A DNA stretch of 64,000 nt, from assembly GCA_002007465.1 (NCBI GenBank), contig LNAC01000109.1, positions 1,275,144-1,339,143 on the forward strand, in the 5' to 3' direction. This document shows, one piece after another, positions 53,600 through 63,207 of the stretch; position 1 is the first letter of the stretch, and every line of letters starts with the position of its first letter. Below the pieces are notes generated by a model. It did no database searches. It had not been told where the DNA came from and saw nothing but the letters and a program-made list of their open reading frames with translations. A program made the translations under genes and the position numbers. The DNA comes from Ailurus styani. Its lineage: Eukaryota > Chordata > Mammalia > Carnivora > Ailuridae.

Positions 53600-53673
53600 G
53601 TAAAACCCTTGGTCTCAGGCTGGTGAGTTCAAGTCCCACGATGGTTGTAGAGATTACTTAAAAATAAAATCTT
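53600..53673 (+). mobile_element. Short CanSINE, plus strand, 5' truncated
   Basis: CCCTTGGTCTCAGGCTGGTG, AGTTCAAGTCCCACGATGG and GTAGAGATTACTTAAAAATA are the older short SINE type. Its AAAAATAAAATCTT tail is the insertion target of the next SINE. Confidence 0.88.
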
Positions 53674-53880
53674 TGGGTTTTTTTAAAAAGATTTTATTTA
53701 TTCACTTGTCAGAGAAGGAGAGAGTGTGCACACAAACAGGGGGAGTGGCAGGCAGAGGGAGGGGGAGAAACAGGCTCCCAGCTGAGCAAGGAGCCCAATG
53801 TGGGACTCGATCCCAGGATCCTGGGATCACGACCCGAGCCAAAGGCAGATGCTTAACCGACTGAGCCACCCAGACATCCC
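53674..53880 (-). mobile_element. CanSINE, minus strand, inserted in a SINE tail
   Basis: Antisense copy from AAAAAGATTTTATTTATTCA to the head ACTGAGCCACCCAGACATCC. Flanked by a perfect 14-base duplication AAAAATAAAATCTT at 53660-53673 and 53881-53894. Confidence 0.97.
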
Positions 53881-54239
53881 AAAAATAAAATCTTAAAAAA
53901 AAAAAAAGAAAAGAAATCTAGGGAAATCTGAATAAAGCACGGGTTTTAGTTAATAGCAATCTATCAATATTGGTTCATCAGTTGTAACAGTGTCCTGGGG
54001 GCTAAATACTCAGGAATCCATGTACTCTCATCCCAATTCTCCTGTGATTTCAAAACTGCTCTAAAATGAAGAGTATGCTCTTAAATGGGATGAAGGAGAT
54101 CCAAAGGTACAAACTTCCAGTTATAAGATAAATCGCTATAGCTGATGATGAAAATTACACTGCCATATGATACATAGGGAAGTTAGGAGCCAATCCTAAG
54201 AGCTCTGATCACAAGGGAAAAGACACTCTTTTTCCTTTT

Positions 54240-54378
54240 CTTCTTTGTATCTATAGGATAGGATGTACGTTAACTACACGTCGGGGCAATCATGTCACAA
54301 TGTATGTAAGTCGAGTTATTATGCTGTACACCTTAACATACACACCTCTGTATGTCAACTATATCGCAGTAAAACTGG
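54240..54378 (+). mobile_element. L1 3' terminus, plus strand
   Basis: GTACGTTAACTACACGTCGG, ATCATGTCACAATGTATGTA, TTATGCTGTACACCTTAACA and CTATATCGCAGTAAAACTGG are the end of an L1MA-like 3' UTR. Confidence 0.85.
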
Positions 54379-54384
54379 TGGTGG

Positions 54385-54506
54385 GGCGCCCGGGTGGCTC
54401 AGTCGGCTGAGTGTCCAGCTCAAAGCTTGATCTCAGGGTCGTGAGTTCAAGCCCCACGCTGGGCTCCACACTGGGTGTGGAGCCTACTTTAAAAAAAAAA
54501 AAAACC
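54385..54506 (+). mobile_element. Short CanSINE, older type, plus strand
   Basis: GGGGCGCCCGGGTGGCTCAG, GGGTCGTGAGTTCAAGCCCC, CACACTGGGTGTGGAGCCTA, then poly-A. No CT-rich middle. It lies at the tail of the preceding L1. Confidence 0.94.
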
Positions 54507-54554
54507 AAAAGAAAAACCTTCAGTGGAAAAGAGTACATTTTTTAAATTTGAGTA

Positions 54555-55012
54555 AGTTTCATAGAACTAAACACACACATACCACACACACGATTACACA
54601 TAAAACTGTGGAAATCCAAAAAGCTGAATGGATGGTATCAGCGTCGGTTTCCTGGGTGTGGGATTGTATTGTTGTTTTTACAAGATATGAGATTTGGTGG
54701 AAACAGGGAGGAGGGTACAGGGGACCTCCCTGTATTATTTATTTATTTACTTATTTAAGATTTATTTATTTATTTTGGAGAGTGAGAGAGTGAGCACAGT
54801 GGCAGAGGGAGGAGAGAGAATCCCAACCAGACTCCCATTGTGCTCGGAGCCCAAACCAGGGCTCAATCTCACAACCCTGAGATCATGACCTGAGCCAAAA
54901 CCAAGAGTTCTCGCTTAACTGAATGAGCCCCCCAGGAATCCCTCCCCATATTATTTCTTACAACTGCATATACATCTACAATTCTGCCAAAATAAAAAAC
55001 TTAATTTAAAAA
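54555..55012 (+). mobile_element. Old L1-type 3' end, split by a SINE
   Basis: TTTCATAGAACTAAACACAC, GTCGGTTTCCTGGGTGTGG and TACAGGGGACCTCCC precede the SINE; CTTACAACTGCATATACATC and CAATTCTGCCAAAATAAAAA follow it. Confidence 0.75.
54741..54940 (-). mobile_element. CanSINE, minus strand
   Basis: Antisense tail ATTTATTTATTTATTTTGG, diverged body and head TGAATGAGCCCCCCAGGAAT. Flanked by CCTCCCTGTATTATTT (54725-54740) and CCTCCCCATATTATTT (54941-54956), 14 of 16 matching. Confidence 0.95.
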
Positions 55013-55023
55013 GATTAAGAACA

Positions 55024-55138
55024 AGGCCACCTGACTGGTTCTGGCTGGTAGAGCATACAACTCTTGATCTTAGGGTTGTGAGTTCGAGCCCCACAAGGGA
55101 TATAGAGATGACTTAAAAATAAAATCTTCAAAAAAAAA
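55024..55138 (+). mobile_element. Short CanSINE, plus strand
   Basis: GGCCACCTGACTGGTTCTGG head, GGTTGTGAGTTCGAGCCCCA, ATAGAGATGACTTAAAAATA tail. A perfect 10-base duplication ATTAAGAACA is at 55014-55023 and 55139-55148. Confidence 0.95.
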
Positions 55139-55286
55139 ATTAAGAACAGACTCTTTGAGGGAGCTGGAGAAACAGGGTCTAGGCTGAACTCGCAGACCCT
55201 ACCATGGGGCAGAAATTCCACAAGCCGCACTTTTTCCTAGGGACCTCACCTTACTAAGTGGCAGATGATTCCAAAAATGACTGCAC

Positions 55287-55491
55287 GGGGGCACCTGGGT
55301 GGCTCAGTCACTTAAGCTTCTGACTCTTGGTTTTGGCTCAGGTCATGACCTCAGGGTCGTGGGATCGAGCCCCACATTGGGCTTTGGGGTCAGCACAGGG
55401 TCTGCTTGGGATCCTCTCTCTCCTTCTCCCTCTGCCCCTCCCCCCAGCTCGTCCTCTAAATAAACAGATAGATGCATAAAATCTTTTTTTA
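55287..55491 (+). mobile_element. CanSINE, plus strand
   Basis: Head GGGGCACCTGGGTGGCTCAG, CTTCTGACTCTTGGTTTTGG variant. Flanked by AAAAATGACTGCAC (55273-55286) and AAAAATGGCTGCAC (55492-55505), 13 of 14 matching. Confidence 0.97.
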
Positions 55492-55505
55492 AAAAATGGC
55501 TGCAC

Positions 55506-56235
55506 TAAGAATTCCATCTGACTCGGCCCTCAAGGTGACTCTGTCACTCCTCCACAGAGAGGGGAAGCCTACGACCCCTCCTCTTGACTCAAGATGGGCT
55601 TGTGCCTGTTTTGACCAAGAAGGATACCACAAAAGTGACGCCATGTGCCATGTGAGGTTAGAAAAGGCCCTATGAGGCGCTTGGGTAGCTCAGTGGGTTA
55701 AAGCCTCTGCCTCCAGCTCAGGTCATAATCTCAGGGTCCTGGGATCGAGGCCTACATCAGGCTCCCTGCTGAGCAGGGAGCCTGCTTCCTCCTCTCTCTG
55801 CCTGCCTCTCTGCCTACTTGTGATCTCTCTCTGTCAAATAAATAAAATGTTTTAAAAAAAAAAAAAAAAAAGGCCCTATGGTTTCTCCCTGACTCTCATG
55901 GAACCCTGCCTCTGGAGATGCTCCCTCTGGGAGTCCAGCCTCCACGCCGTGAGAAACCCAGGCCACACACAGGAGGGCTCCGGCTGCCAATCCCCACTCA
56001 GCCCGCCCAGGCACTAGCCATGTGAGGACACAACCCTCCAGATGATTCCAGTCCCCAGGCCCTCAAGTCACTCCCAAGATCCAAGTTCTCCAGGGGAAGT
56101 CCAGCTCCATACCTTGAAGCCAAACCTAACCACGCCCACGTGCCCCATCTGCATTCCCAACCTGCGGAATTTGTGAGTTCGTAACAAACTGTTCTGCTCT
56201 GCAGAGTGTGGGTTGTGTGTCACACAACAGTAGTC
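55506..56235 (+). mobile_element. MLT1-like LTR, plus strand, split by a SINE
   Basis: CTCAAGATGGGCTTGTGCCT, GTTTTGACCAAGAAGGATAC and AAGTGACGCCATGTGCC before the SINE; CTCTGGGAGTCCAGCCTCC, CACGCCGTGAGAAACCCAGG, CCCCAGGCCCTCAAGTCACT and TTCGTAACAAACTGTTC after it. This is the order of an old MaLR LTR. The right boundary is vague. Confidence 0.6.
55675..55867 (+). mobile_element. CanSINE, plus strand, young
   Basis: Near-consensus (AGGCGCTTGGGTAGCTCAGT, TTAAAGCCTCTGCC, GCCTGCCTCTCTGCCTACTTG). A perfect 13-base duplication AAAAGGCCCTATG is at 55662-55674 and 55868-55880. Confidence 0.97.
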
Positions 56236-56536
56236 CCCAAGAACGAATCCTGCCGCCTTCCTCGGCTGGGCTTCTGGATCCGAGTCTGAGCCCGTCTTCT
56301 GCTGGTCTGATACACCCGCACCACAGCCAAAAGGGAGGGTCTGGAATCTTCTAGAACATGGGAAATCATCAAAATATACATTGGGTGGCCACCACGGAGA
56401 GATGACCACTAACTCCAGCCAAGAGGCTTGGGCTCCATGAGGGGGCTAAGGGCTTATAGTCAGTGACAGAAATGACCTCACCCATCCTCCAGATCCTGCC
56501 ATGTTGCTCATGTGCTGACTTCACTCTTCTTTGAAG
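56236..56536. other. Unique DNA, no feature recognised
   Basis: No repeat or gene recognised. Confidence 0.4.
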
Positions 56537-56700
56537 GCAGTAGCTCTCCAACTTGAGACTATGTCAGCATCTCCTGGAGGGGCTTGTCACACAGAGACCC
56601 GAGGGCCCCACCCCCAGAGTTTCTGACTGAGGAAATCCAAGTTGGGGCCCGAGAGTTTGCATGTCGAACAAGTACCCAGATGCTGCTGCTCTTGCTCAGA
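56537..56700. mobile_element. MER20-like hAT fossil
   Basis: CAGTAGCTCTCCAACTTGAG, GCCCCACCCCCAGAGTTTCT and AAGTTGGGGCCCGAGAGTTT with ACAAGTACCCAGATGCTG match MER20. The right terminus is lost. Confidence 0.85.
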
Positions 56701-56733
56701 AGGAATTTGAGAAGTGGGTGTGGAGACTTCAGG

Positions 56734-57215
56734 GTAGTGGTTTTCAACCCTGGCTGCACATTGGTAATCACAGGGAAACTGCAGAGGGTGAAGGGGGAAA
56801 ATGCCCGATCCCACACCAGATTGATAGAATCAAAAGCAGCCGAGTGTGCACTTCTCAGAGAGGGGTCAGAACCTACTCTGAAGAGGGTGGACACTATAGG
56901 GGCTCATCTTCTGGAGAGGAGGTGGGTTCTTAAGTTTAGGAACTTGAGGTGAAGTCCATGCAAGGCCCCGGCCAGGCAGAATGAGAAGTCCTGCCTACCT
57001 TTGGGTATTGCTTTCTTGGGTCTGGAGACTCTAGCAGAAAAGGGGTTCCTGACATCTACACTCCCACACCGCACCTCACCACAGTGGGGCAATTGAGGCC
57101 TGTGGTAAAGATCTGTAAAGAACAGAGGCCCAGGCTCACTGAAGCAGGAGGGCATGAGCCTGGGTATTTCTACCTCCAATGATTCTGACACTAACCACAG
57201 CTTAAGAGCCACTGA
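56734..57215. mobile_element. MER5/MER58-like hAT fossil, ends only
   Basis: GTAGTGGTTTTCAACCCTGG, CTGCACATTGGTAATCACAG at the left and GGTATTTCTACCTCCAATGA, GCTTAAGAGCCACTG at the right are inverted hAT-Charlie ends about 480 bases apart. The interior is not recognisable. It may be one longer element or two fragments. Confidence 0.5.
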
Positions 57216-57273
57216 TCTAGAAAAGCCCCATCCACGAAAATATAATGCAAGCCATATACAAAAGTAAAAAAGG

Positions 57274-57451
57274 GGGCGCCTGGGTGGCTCAGTGGGTTAA
57301 AGCCTCTGCTTTCGGCTCAGGTCATGATCTCAGGGTCCTGGGATCGAGGCCCATATCAGGCTCTCTGCTTGGCAGGGAGCCTGCTTCCTCCTCTCTCTCT
57401 CTCTCTCTCTGTCAAATAAAGAAATAAAATCTTAAAAAAAAAAAAAGATTA
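57274..57451 (+). mobile_element. CanSINE, plus strand, young
   Basis: GGGGGCGCCTGGGTGGCTCA head, TTAAAGCCTCTGC variant, but the CTGCCTGCC middle is replaced by a CT run (57391-57411). A perfect 14-base duplication AAAAGTAAAAAAGG is at 57260-57273 and 57452-57465. Confidence 0.97.
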
Positions 57452-57469
57452 AAAAGTAAAAAAGGAACG

Positions 57470-58085
57470 GACGAAATCGATTTAATAATATGTTTTATTT
57501 AACCCAATATCTAGAATATTATCACTTCGACACGCAATTGATATTAAAACCTTGAGATATTTTGCATTCCTTTTTCTATACCAAGTCTTTGAAAGCCAGG
57601 GTATACTCTACTTTATTGTACATCACCGTTTGGATGCTTAACTTTCACCTATAATCCTTGATCTGGGTTTAAGTTTTCACAGATTTCCATAACCAAGTTG
57701 TTTCAAAATCATGTGATCAACATGTCCCAGTTTACCCCTTGTTTTAAAGCTGAAAGCTCCAAGTCCTGAAATCCTCCTCAGTCCCAGAGTTCAAACATAC
57801 TTGAACTTTTTTTCTTAATGTTTATTTATTTACTTAAGTCATCTCTACACCCAGTGTGGAGCTCGAAATCACAACCCCAAGATCAAGAGTTGCACACTCT
57901 TCCCACTGATCCAGCCAGGAGCCCCTTGAACATTTTCTAATAACAGAATTGGGTAGCAGTTTTTACATTTAAATTAAAATGAAGTGAAACTAAGACTTCA
58001 GTGTCTCATGGCACTAGCCACATTTCAACTGCCCAACAGCCATATGTAGTTAATGGCTACCATATTGAAAATTGTTCTAGGAAAC
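57470..58085. mobile_element. hAT-like DNA transposon fossil, split by a SINE
   Basis: TTTTATTTAACCCAATATCT, AATATTATCACTTCGACACG and AGATATTTTGCATTCC at the left, and CTAGCCACATTTCAACTGCC, AACAGCCATATGTAGTTAAT, GGCTACCATATTG at the right belong to a common element whose terminus reads GCGCTGTCCAATAGAA. The name is uncertain. Confidence 0.6.
57806..57924 (-). mobile_element. Short CanSINE, minus strand
   Basis: TTTATTTATTTACTTAAGTC, ATCTCTACACCCAGTGTGG, GCTCGAAATCACAACCCC, ending CCAGCCAGGAGCCC. A short CTTGAAC duplication (57800-57806 and 57925-57931) flanks it. Confidence 0.93.
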
Positions 58086-58404
58086 CAGGAAGCGCCTTCC
58101 CTTTTACATACGACCAGCTGTGGAGGATGTGAGCTTGGTTTTCTTAAGAGAACTGTGGTTTCCTCTTGGCCCTTAAAGGACAATAGGCAGAGGAGTTACA
58201 GGAGGGTAGGGTCACAGAGTAGAACAGTTACCCTGGGAACACGAGGTGGATAGAATGGGCATTAGGGCCTTTAGAACAGGGGAGTTATGATCTGACATGG
58301 GATCGTGGTGATCATGGTGGAGAAAGATGCTCGATTAGAGACATATGGTCTATAAAATCATTAGGACTTGGTGATTGATCAGATATAGGGGTTAGGGTGG
58401 AGGG
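58086..58404. other. Unique DNA, no feature recognised
   Basis: No repeat or gene recognised. Confidence 0.4.
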
Positions 58405-58612
58405 GTTGGGGGACAACTGGGTGGCTCATCAGTTAAGCGTTCGACTCTGGATTTCGGCTCCAGTTGTGATCTCAGCATGATGAGTTGGAGCCCCACATCA
58501 GGCGCCCGTGCTGGCATCTGCTTAAGTTTCTCTCTCTCCCTCTGCCCCTCCCCACCTTAAAAAAAAAAATCTGTCTATTTATCCATCCATCCATCCATCC
58601 ATCCATCTATAG
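58405..58612 (+). mobile_element. CanSINE, plus strand, with (ATCC)n
   Basis: GGGACAACTGGGTGGCTCAT head, diverged body, poly-A at 58558-58569, then six to seven ATCC units at 58579-58609. Confidence 0.92.
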
Positions 58613-58936
58613 GGTTGGGGGAACATGAAGCAAGAGGTAGCAATCTAGGACAATTCCCCAATCAACTTCCTCCATTCCCCACCCCCAGGTTGATTCCAGG
58701 GTGTTCCAGTTACCAACTGCTGCTTTCCAAAGCATCTCAAAATGTAGTGGCTTCAAGCAACAATACGTATTTTATTATTACCTCTCAGAGTTCTAGAGGC
58801 TGGGCTTAGCAGGGTAGCTCTTGCCTGGGGCTAGGAGAGTCTCTCATGCATTTGTGTCATACAAAGGCTTCCTCACACATCCGTTAGGGATGCTGGTTGC
58901 CAGCTAGAACCTCCGGGAGGCTATTGGCTGGAGTAC

Positions 58937-59328
58937 TGCTATGGGCCAAATTGTGCCTAGTGTCCCCAAAGTTCCAGTGTTGAAGTCCTAAACCCCAGTA
59001 CCTCAGAATGTGACCATATTTGGAGGCAAGCCCTTGAAAGGGGTGATTAAGTGGGGTCATTAGCATGGGCCCTAATCAATATAACAGGTGTCCTTCTTAG
59101 AAGAGGAGATTAGGATACAGATACACACATAGAGGAAGACCATGTGAAGACACAGGGAGAAGACAGACATCAACAAGCCAAGGAGAGAAAACTCAGAAGG
59201 AACCAACCTTGCCAACAAGCTGATCTCGGACTTTGAGCCTTCAGGTCTGTGAGACAATGCGTTTTTGCTGTGTAAGCTCCACCCCAGTCTGTGGTAGTTT
59301 GTTATGCAGACCTAACCAACCAATACCA
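58937..59328 (+). mobile_element. MLT1-like solo LTR, plus strand
   Basis: TGCTATGGGCCAAATTGTG, GTTGAAGTCCTAAACCCCAG, GACCATATTTGGAGGCAAGC, CATGTGAAGACACAGGGAGA, GAACCAACCTTGCCAACAAG and GTGGTAGTTTGTTATGCAGA give the complete LTR from its TG to its CA. It is the best preserved LTR of the window. Confidence 0.9.
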
Positions 59329-59460
59329 AAGCCTACCTGTGGTCTGTGTGGCCCATGCTTCCACAGAGCATGACAGAATTGTTCCAAGGGAGAGCATCCC
59401 AAGAGGACCAGGGGCAAACAGTATCACCTGTTAGGACCTAGTTTCAGAAGTCACAGTCCT

Positions 59461-59665
59461 GGGCGCCTGGGTGGCTCAGTGGGTTAATGCCTCTGCTTTC
59501 GGCTCAGGTCATGATCTCAGGGTCCTGGGATCGAGGCCCGCATCGGGCTCCCTGCTCGGCAGGGAGCCTGCTTCCCCCTCTCTCTCTCTCTGCCTGCCTC
59601 TCTGCCTCCTTGTGATCTCTCTCCCTCTGTGAAATAAATAAAATCTTAAAAAAAAAAAAAAAAAA
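59461..59665 (+). mobile_element. CanSINE, plus strand, young
   Basis: Near-consensus (GGGCGCCTGGGTGGCTCAGT, TTAATGCCTCTGC, GCCTGCCTCTCTGCCTCC). A perfect 15-base duplication AGAAGTCACAGTCCT is at 59446-59460 and 59666-59680. Confidence 0.98.
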
Positions 59666-60071
59666 AGAAGTCACAGTCCTGCTCAAATTCAAGGGGAGGG
59701 AACATAGACTCACCCCCGATTAGCATGTTGCAAGAAAAACACAGAGGTTGGAAGATCTTACCGCTTCCATCTTGGAAAATACAGTGTGCCACACCAGGTT
59801 GGTAACTTGAGGAAACAGGCCTGGTGTCCTTCACCAAGACAGGGATTCCAGGAGGAAGGGGAGAAGAAGAAGGTCAGAGGTGGGTCAGACAATGAGGTCA
59901 GGTTCAAACAGGTTGGGTTGGCAGAGCCCGTCAACACTTAGAAGGAAGTAGCCAACCTCTAGGAAGCTAGATACACCAGTCAGGGCATCTGGAACATATT
60001 CTGATGGGGAACCATCAACGATATCAAAGCCAAAGACTAAGTCCACCCATAGAGTGAGAGAAGATGAGGGT

Positions 60072-60440
60072 TGAATTATCTATTGCTATTAGTAAACCAC
60101 TCCAAATCTTAGTGGCTAAAAACAACTATTTGTTATTCTTCTACAGGTTGGCTGGGTAATTGCTCTCTTCTGGTTTCCCCTGGCTCACTCGGGATGTTGC
60201 TTTCATCTGGACAGTGAGCAGGAAGGTCCAAGAGGGTCTCACTCACATGTCAGGTAGTTGAGGCCAGCTGTAGGCCGGGAAGAGCTGGAACACTCGGGCC
60301 CCTCCTTCCTGTGGTCTTTCATCCGGGCTTCTCCACAGTGAGGTGGTCTCAGGGAAGCATTCCAAGTGGCCGAGTCCCAAGGTACAGGACGATCAAGCAC
60401 ATTGGCCAAAAAGGTCCTAGAGCCAAGCCCAAAGTCAACG
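60072..60440. mobile_element. Old interspersed repeat, 5' and middle
   Basis: TTATCTATTGCTATTAGTAA, CAAATCTTAGTGGCTAAAAA, GGTCCAAGAGGGTCTCACTC, GGGCTTCTCCACAGTGAGGT and GCATTCCAAGTGGCC match the same class as 58700-59797. A 179-codon frame starting at 60311 begins inside it and is not a gene. Confidence 0.65.
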
Positions 60441-61384
60441 CAGGACGCCTTACCAGGAGGCACGATTCACTGGCAGATCTTACGGTAAAAGTACTCTATA
60501 GGAAAGAAAACCAAGTGGGCCTCCATTCATTTCAGGGTTGGGCAGAGAAGAAACCACAGATGGCAAGCTGGAAGAACCAGAGGGGGACCAGAAGATCGAG
60601 AGGAGTGAATTCGCGGGAAAAATGCCACATCAACACTTGTATGACATCAAGGTCCCTGTCTCACTCTAGTCCCAGCCTGAAAACATCCCCTGGACTGGGC
60701 AACCCACAGGCGAGTCTCTCTAACACCTCAAAGTTGATTTCTGCAGTTGTTTCCCAAAAACTGGAATCACAGCTCAACGGAAGCAATTCTGCAAGGCAAA
60801 GCCATACCGTCAAATTTGCAAATGTTATGATGGTCTGGCTTGACCAGTAGAAAACCCAAAGGGTTGTCAACTGCTTTCGACCAAGACCACAGTAAGAAAC
60901 ACCTTTATATGGAGATTTGCAAGTGGACGCGCAGGCCAAAATTCACGTTTCCTGCAACTTGGAAAACACAGTAACTTAGCTTTGCGACGTGCAGGGCTCT
61001 GTGTCATTTTTTATTCTTGTTTTGTTTTGCCTTTAATGCCAGTCGGCCCTGCTAAATTGATTTCACCATCCACTCATGGGTCATGGCCTATGGATTCAAA
61101 AAATACTGACTGAGGCCATCCCATGCAGAAGTCAGAGCACAGACCGAGTCCTATCTTTAGTCTCATTTGCTTGGTTTCACCTGTTTGTAGCTTTGTGATT
61201 GTTTTTGTTTGTTTTTTGTTTTTTGTTTTTTTAATAGAATATGGTCCCTTCAAGCAGGCCTGCCCCTGTTCCACTTGTGACTGTCTGATAGCCAACTGGT
61301 TCACACATCTCTGTTACTTGCCTGGGCCCTGAATGCATTTCTGTTTGGGCCTTCTCGGCCCCTCGACTCTAAAAGAATAGGGTT
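60441..61384. other. Unique DNA, no feature recognised
   Basis: A T-rich run with GTTTTTTGTTTTTT words is at 61200-61232. No repeat or credible exon recognised. Confidence 0.4.
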
Positions 61385-61640
61385 TGCATTTATGCACTCC
61401 ATGAATATTGAAACGCCTGTGTCTCACGGGCCCATCACATCGCAAGCCCTGGGAATACAGCAGAGAACAGATAAAAATCACTGTCTTCATGGAGCTGAGA
61501 TTCTAAAAGAGGGGGACAGACAAACCGAAAAAAAAAAAAGTAAATATATGCTTTATTAGAGGGTGATAAATGCTTTAGTGAAAACAAAGCGGGAAGGGGA
61601 TCAGCCTGCTCTAAGAGCTACCAGATTGCAGGCTTCACAC
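61385..61640 (-). mobile_element. L2 3' end, antisense
   Basis: CACTCCATGAATATTGAAAC, GCCCTGGGAATACAGCAGAG, CACTGTCTTCATGGAGCTGA and GGTGATAAATGCTTTAGTG follow antisense L2. Confidence 0.85.
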
Positions 61641-62124
61641 CCCTTTGTGGAAATGAGGGAGCCTCATATGTTCCTACCTAACAGAGGCGGGCTCGCAGAG
61701 AGAATGTGGGAGGGCATCGCTGGAGTTTTCCCCCAAAAAGAGCCTCTCTGGACTGCCCCAGCGGGTAAACCTGACCCATCCTGTCCCCAGATTACTCTGC
61801 CAAGGGGTGAAGCACCAGCAACTTGAACCTAGACCATTTCAAACCGGCCAGCCACTAAGAGGATCCGTTGCAGGCCATGGTCACGGTACAGTGGCCCCGG
61901 GGTGGGAAGCCCTTGGGATTATTTCAGACTGTTCACTAATTCGGTCGTCGCAGTCCCCGCCACCCTCTCTCGCGCGGGCTAAACGGCCACCTCATTAGAT
62001 CGGCACACATGACCCCTCTCGACCGGACTCCTGGTGACTACGCCTGCCTTATCTCTCGCCTCTCCTCCCTCACATTTTCCGCTCCAGCAAAGCCAAACAC
62101 AGCACAGTGGGGGCTTTCACGCTT
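61641..62124. other. Unique DNA, rising GC content
   Basis: No repeat recognised. CpG becomes frequent from about 61930 (GGTCGTCGCAG, CTCGCGCGGG). Confidence 0.45.
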
Positions 62125-62258
62125 CTGTGCTTTGGACACGCTGTTCCTTCTGCCTGGAAGGCCTCGGGCCTCCAGCCCCGCGCCCCGCCCCCCTCCCCGG
62201 CGAGCTCCCATTCATCCTTCAGAACCCAGCCTGGATGACCCTCCCTCCAGGAAACCCA
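62125..62258 (+). mobile_element. L2 fragment, plus strand
   Basis: GACACGCTGTTCCTTCTGCC, TGGAAGGCCTCGGGC, CCATTCATCCTTCAGAACCC and ACCCTCCCTCCAGGAAACCC match L2 ORF2 3' region. It runs into the gap. Confidence 0.75.
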
Positions 62259-63207
62259 NNNNNNNNNNNNNNNNNNNNNNNNNNNNNNNNNNNNNNNNNN
62301 NNNNNNNNNNNNNNNNNNNNNNNNNNNNNNNNNNNNNNNNNNNNNNNNNNNNNNNNNNNNNNNNNNNNNNNNNNNNNNNNNNNNNNNNNNNNNNNNNNNN
62401 NNNNNNNNNNNNNNNNNNNNNNNNNNNNNNNNNNNNNNNNNNNNNNNNNNNNNNNNNNNNNNNNNNNNNNNNNNNNNNNNNNNNNNNNNNNNNNNNNNNN
62501 NNNNNNNNNNNNNNNNNNNNNNNNNNNNNNNNNNNNNNNNNNNNNNNNNNNNNNNNNNNNNNNNNNNNNNNNNNNNNNNNNNNNNNNNNNNNNNNNNNNN
62601 NNNNNNNNNNNNNNNNNNNNNNNNNNNNNNNNNNNNNNNNNNNNNNNNNNNNNNNNNNNNNNNNNNNNNNNNNNNNNNNNNNNNNNNNNNNNNNNNNNNN
62701 NNNNNNNNNNNNNNNNNNNNNNNNNNNNNNNNNNNNNNNNNNNNNNNNNNNNNNNNNNNNNNNNNNNNNNNNNNNNNNNNNNNNNNNNNNNNNNNNNNNN
62801 NNNNNNNNNNNNNNNNNNNNNNNNNNNNNNNNNNNNNNNNNNNNNNNNNNNNNNNNNNNNNNNNNNNNNNNNNNNNNNNNNNNNNNNNNNNNNNNNNNNN
62901 NNNNNNNNNNNNNNNNNNNNNNNNNNNNNNNNNNNNNNNNNNNNNNNNNNNNNNNNNNNNNNNNNNNNNNNNNNNNNNNNNNNNNNNNNNNNNNNNNNNN
63001 NNNNNNNNNNNNNNNNNNNNNNNNNNNNNNNNNNNNNNNNNNNNNNNNNNNNNNNNNNNNNNNNNNNNNNNNNNNNNNNNNNNNNNNNNNNNNNNNNNNN
63101 NNNNNNNNNNNNNNNNNNNNNNNNNNNNNNNNNNNNNNNNNNNNNNNNNNNNNNNNNNNNNNNNNNNNNNNNNNNNNNNNNNNNNNNNNNNNNNNNNNNN
63201 NNNNNNN
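62259..63207. other. Assembly gap (949 N)
   Basis: Unresolved bases. Both flanks are GC-rich, which is a common cause. Open frames crossing it carry no information. Confidence 1.

Larger units (their letters stand above)
53525..54085 (+). mobile_element. Old L1-type 3' end, split by two SINEs
   Basis: ATCAGGGATGGGATCTTGGG and AAAGGATGTTAGGTAAAA lie before the SINEs; GGGAAATCTGAATAAAGCAC, TTAGTTAATAGCAATCTATC and CAAAACTGCTCTAAAATGAA lie after. They are consecutive in a widespread L1M-type 3' UTR. Confidence 0.75.
58700..59797. mobile_element. Old interspersed repeat, split by an LTR and a SINE
   Basis: CAAAATGTAGTGGCTTCAAG and GTTCTAGAGGCTGGGCTTAG (58738-58807) begin the element; CACAGAGCATGACAGAATTG and CCTAGTTTCAGAAGTCACAG continue it after the LTR; GCTCAAATTCAAGGGGAGG, CATCTTGGAAAATACAGTGT finish it after the SINE. 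It is the fullest of five copies of this class in the window. Confidence 0.65.

Noticed and set aside
54385..54506. tRNA-like sequence with GTTCAAGCCCC (B-box-like)
   Set aside because: It is the tRNA-derived head of a CanSINE, as are all similar matches in the window; no complete cloverleaf.
60311..60850. 179-codon plus-strand frame
   Set aside because: It starts inside an old interspersed repeat and has no recognisable content.
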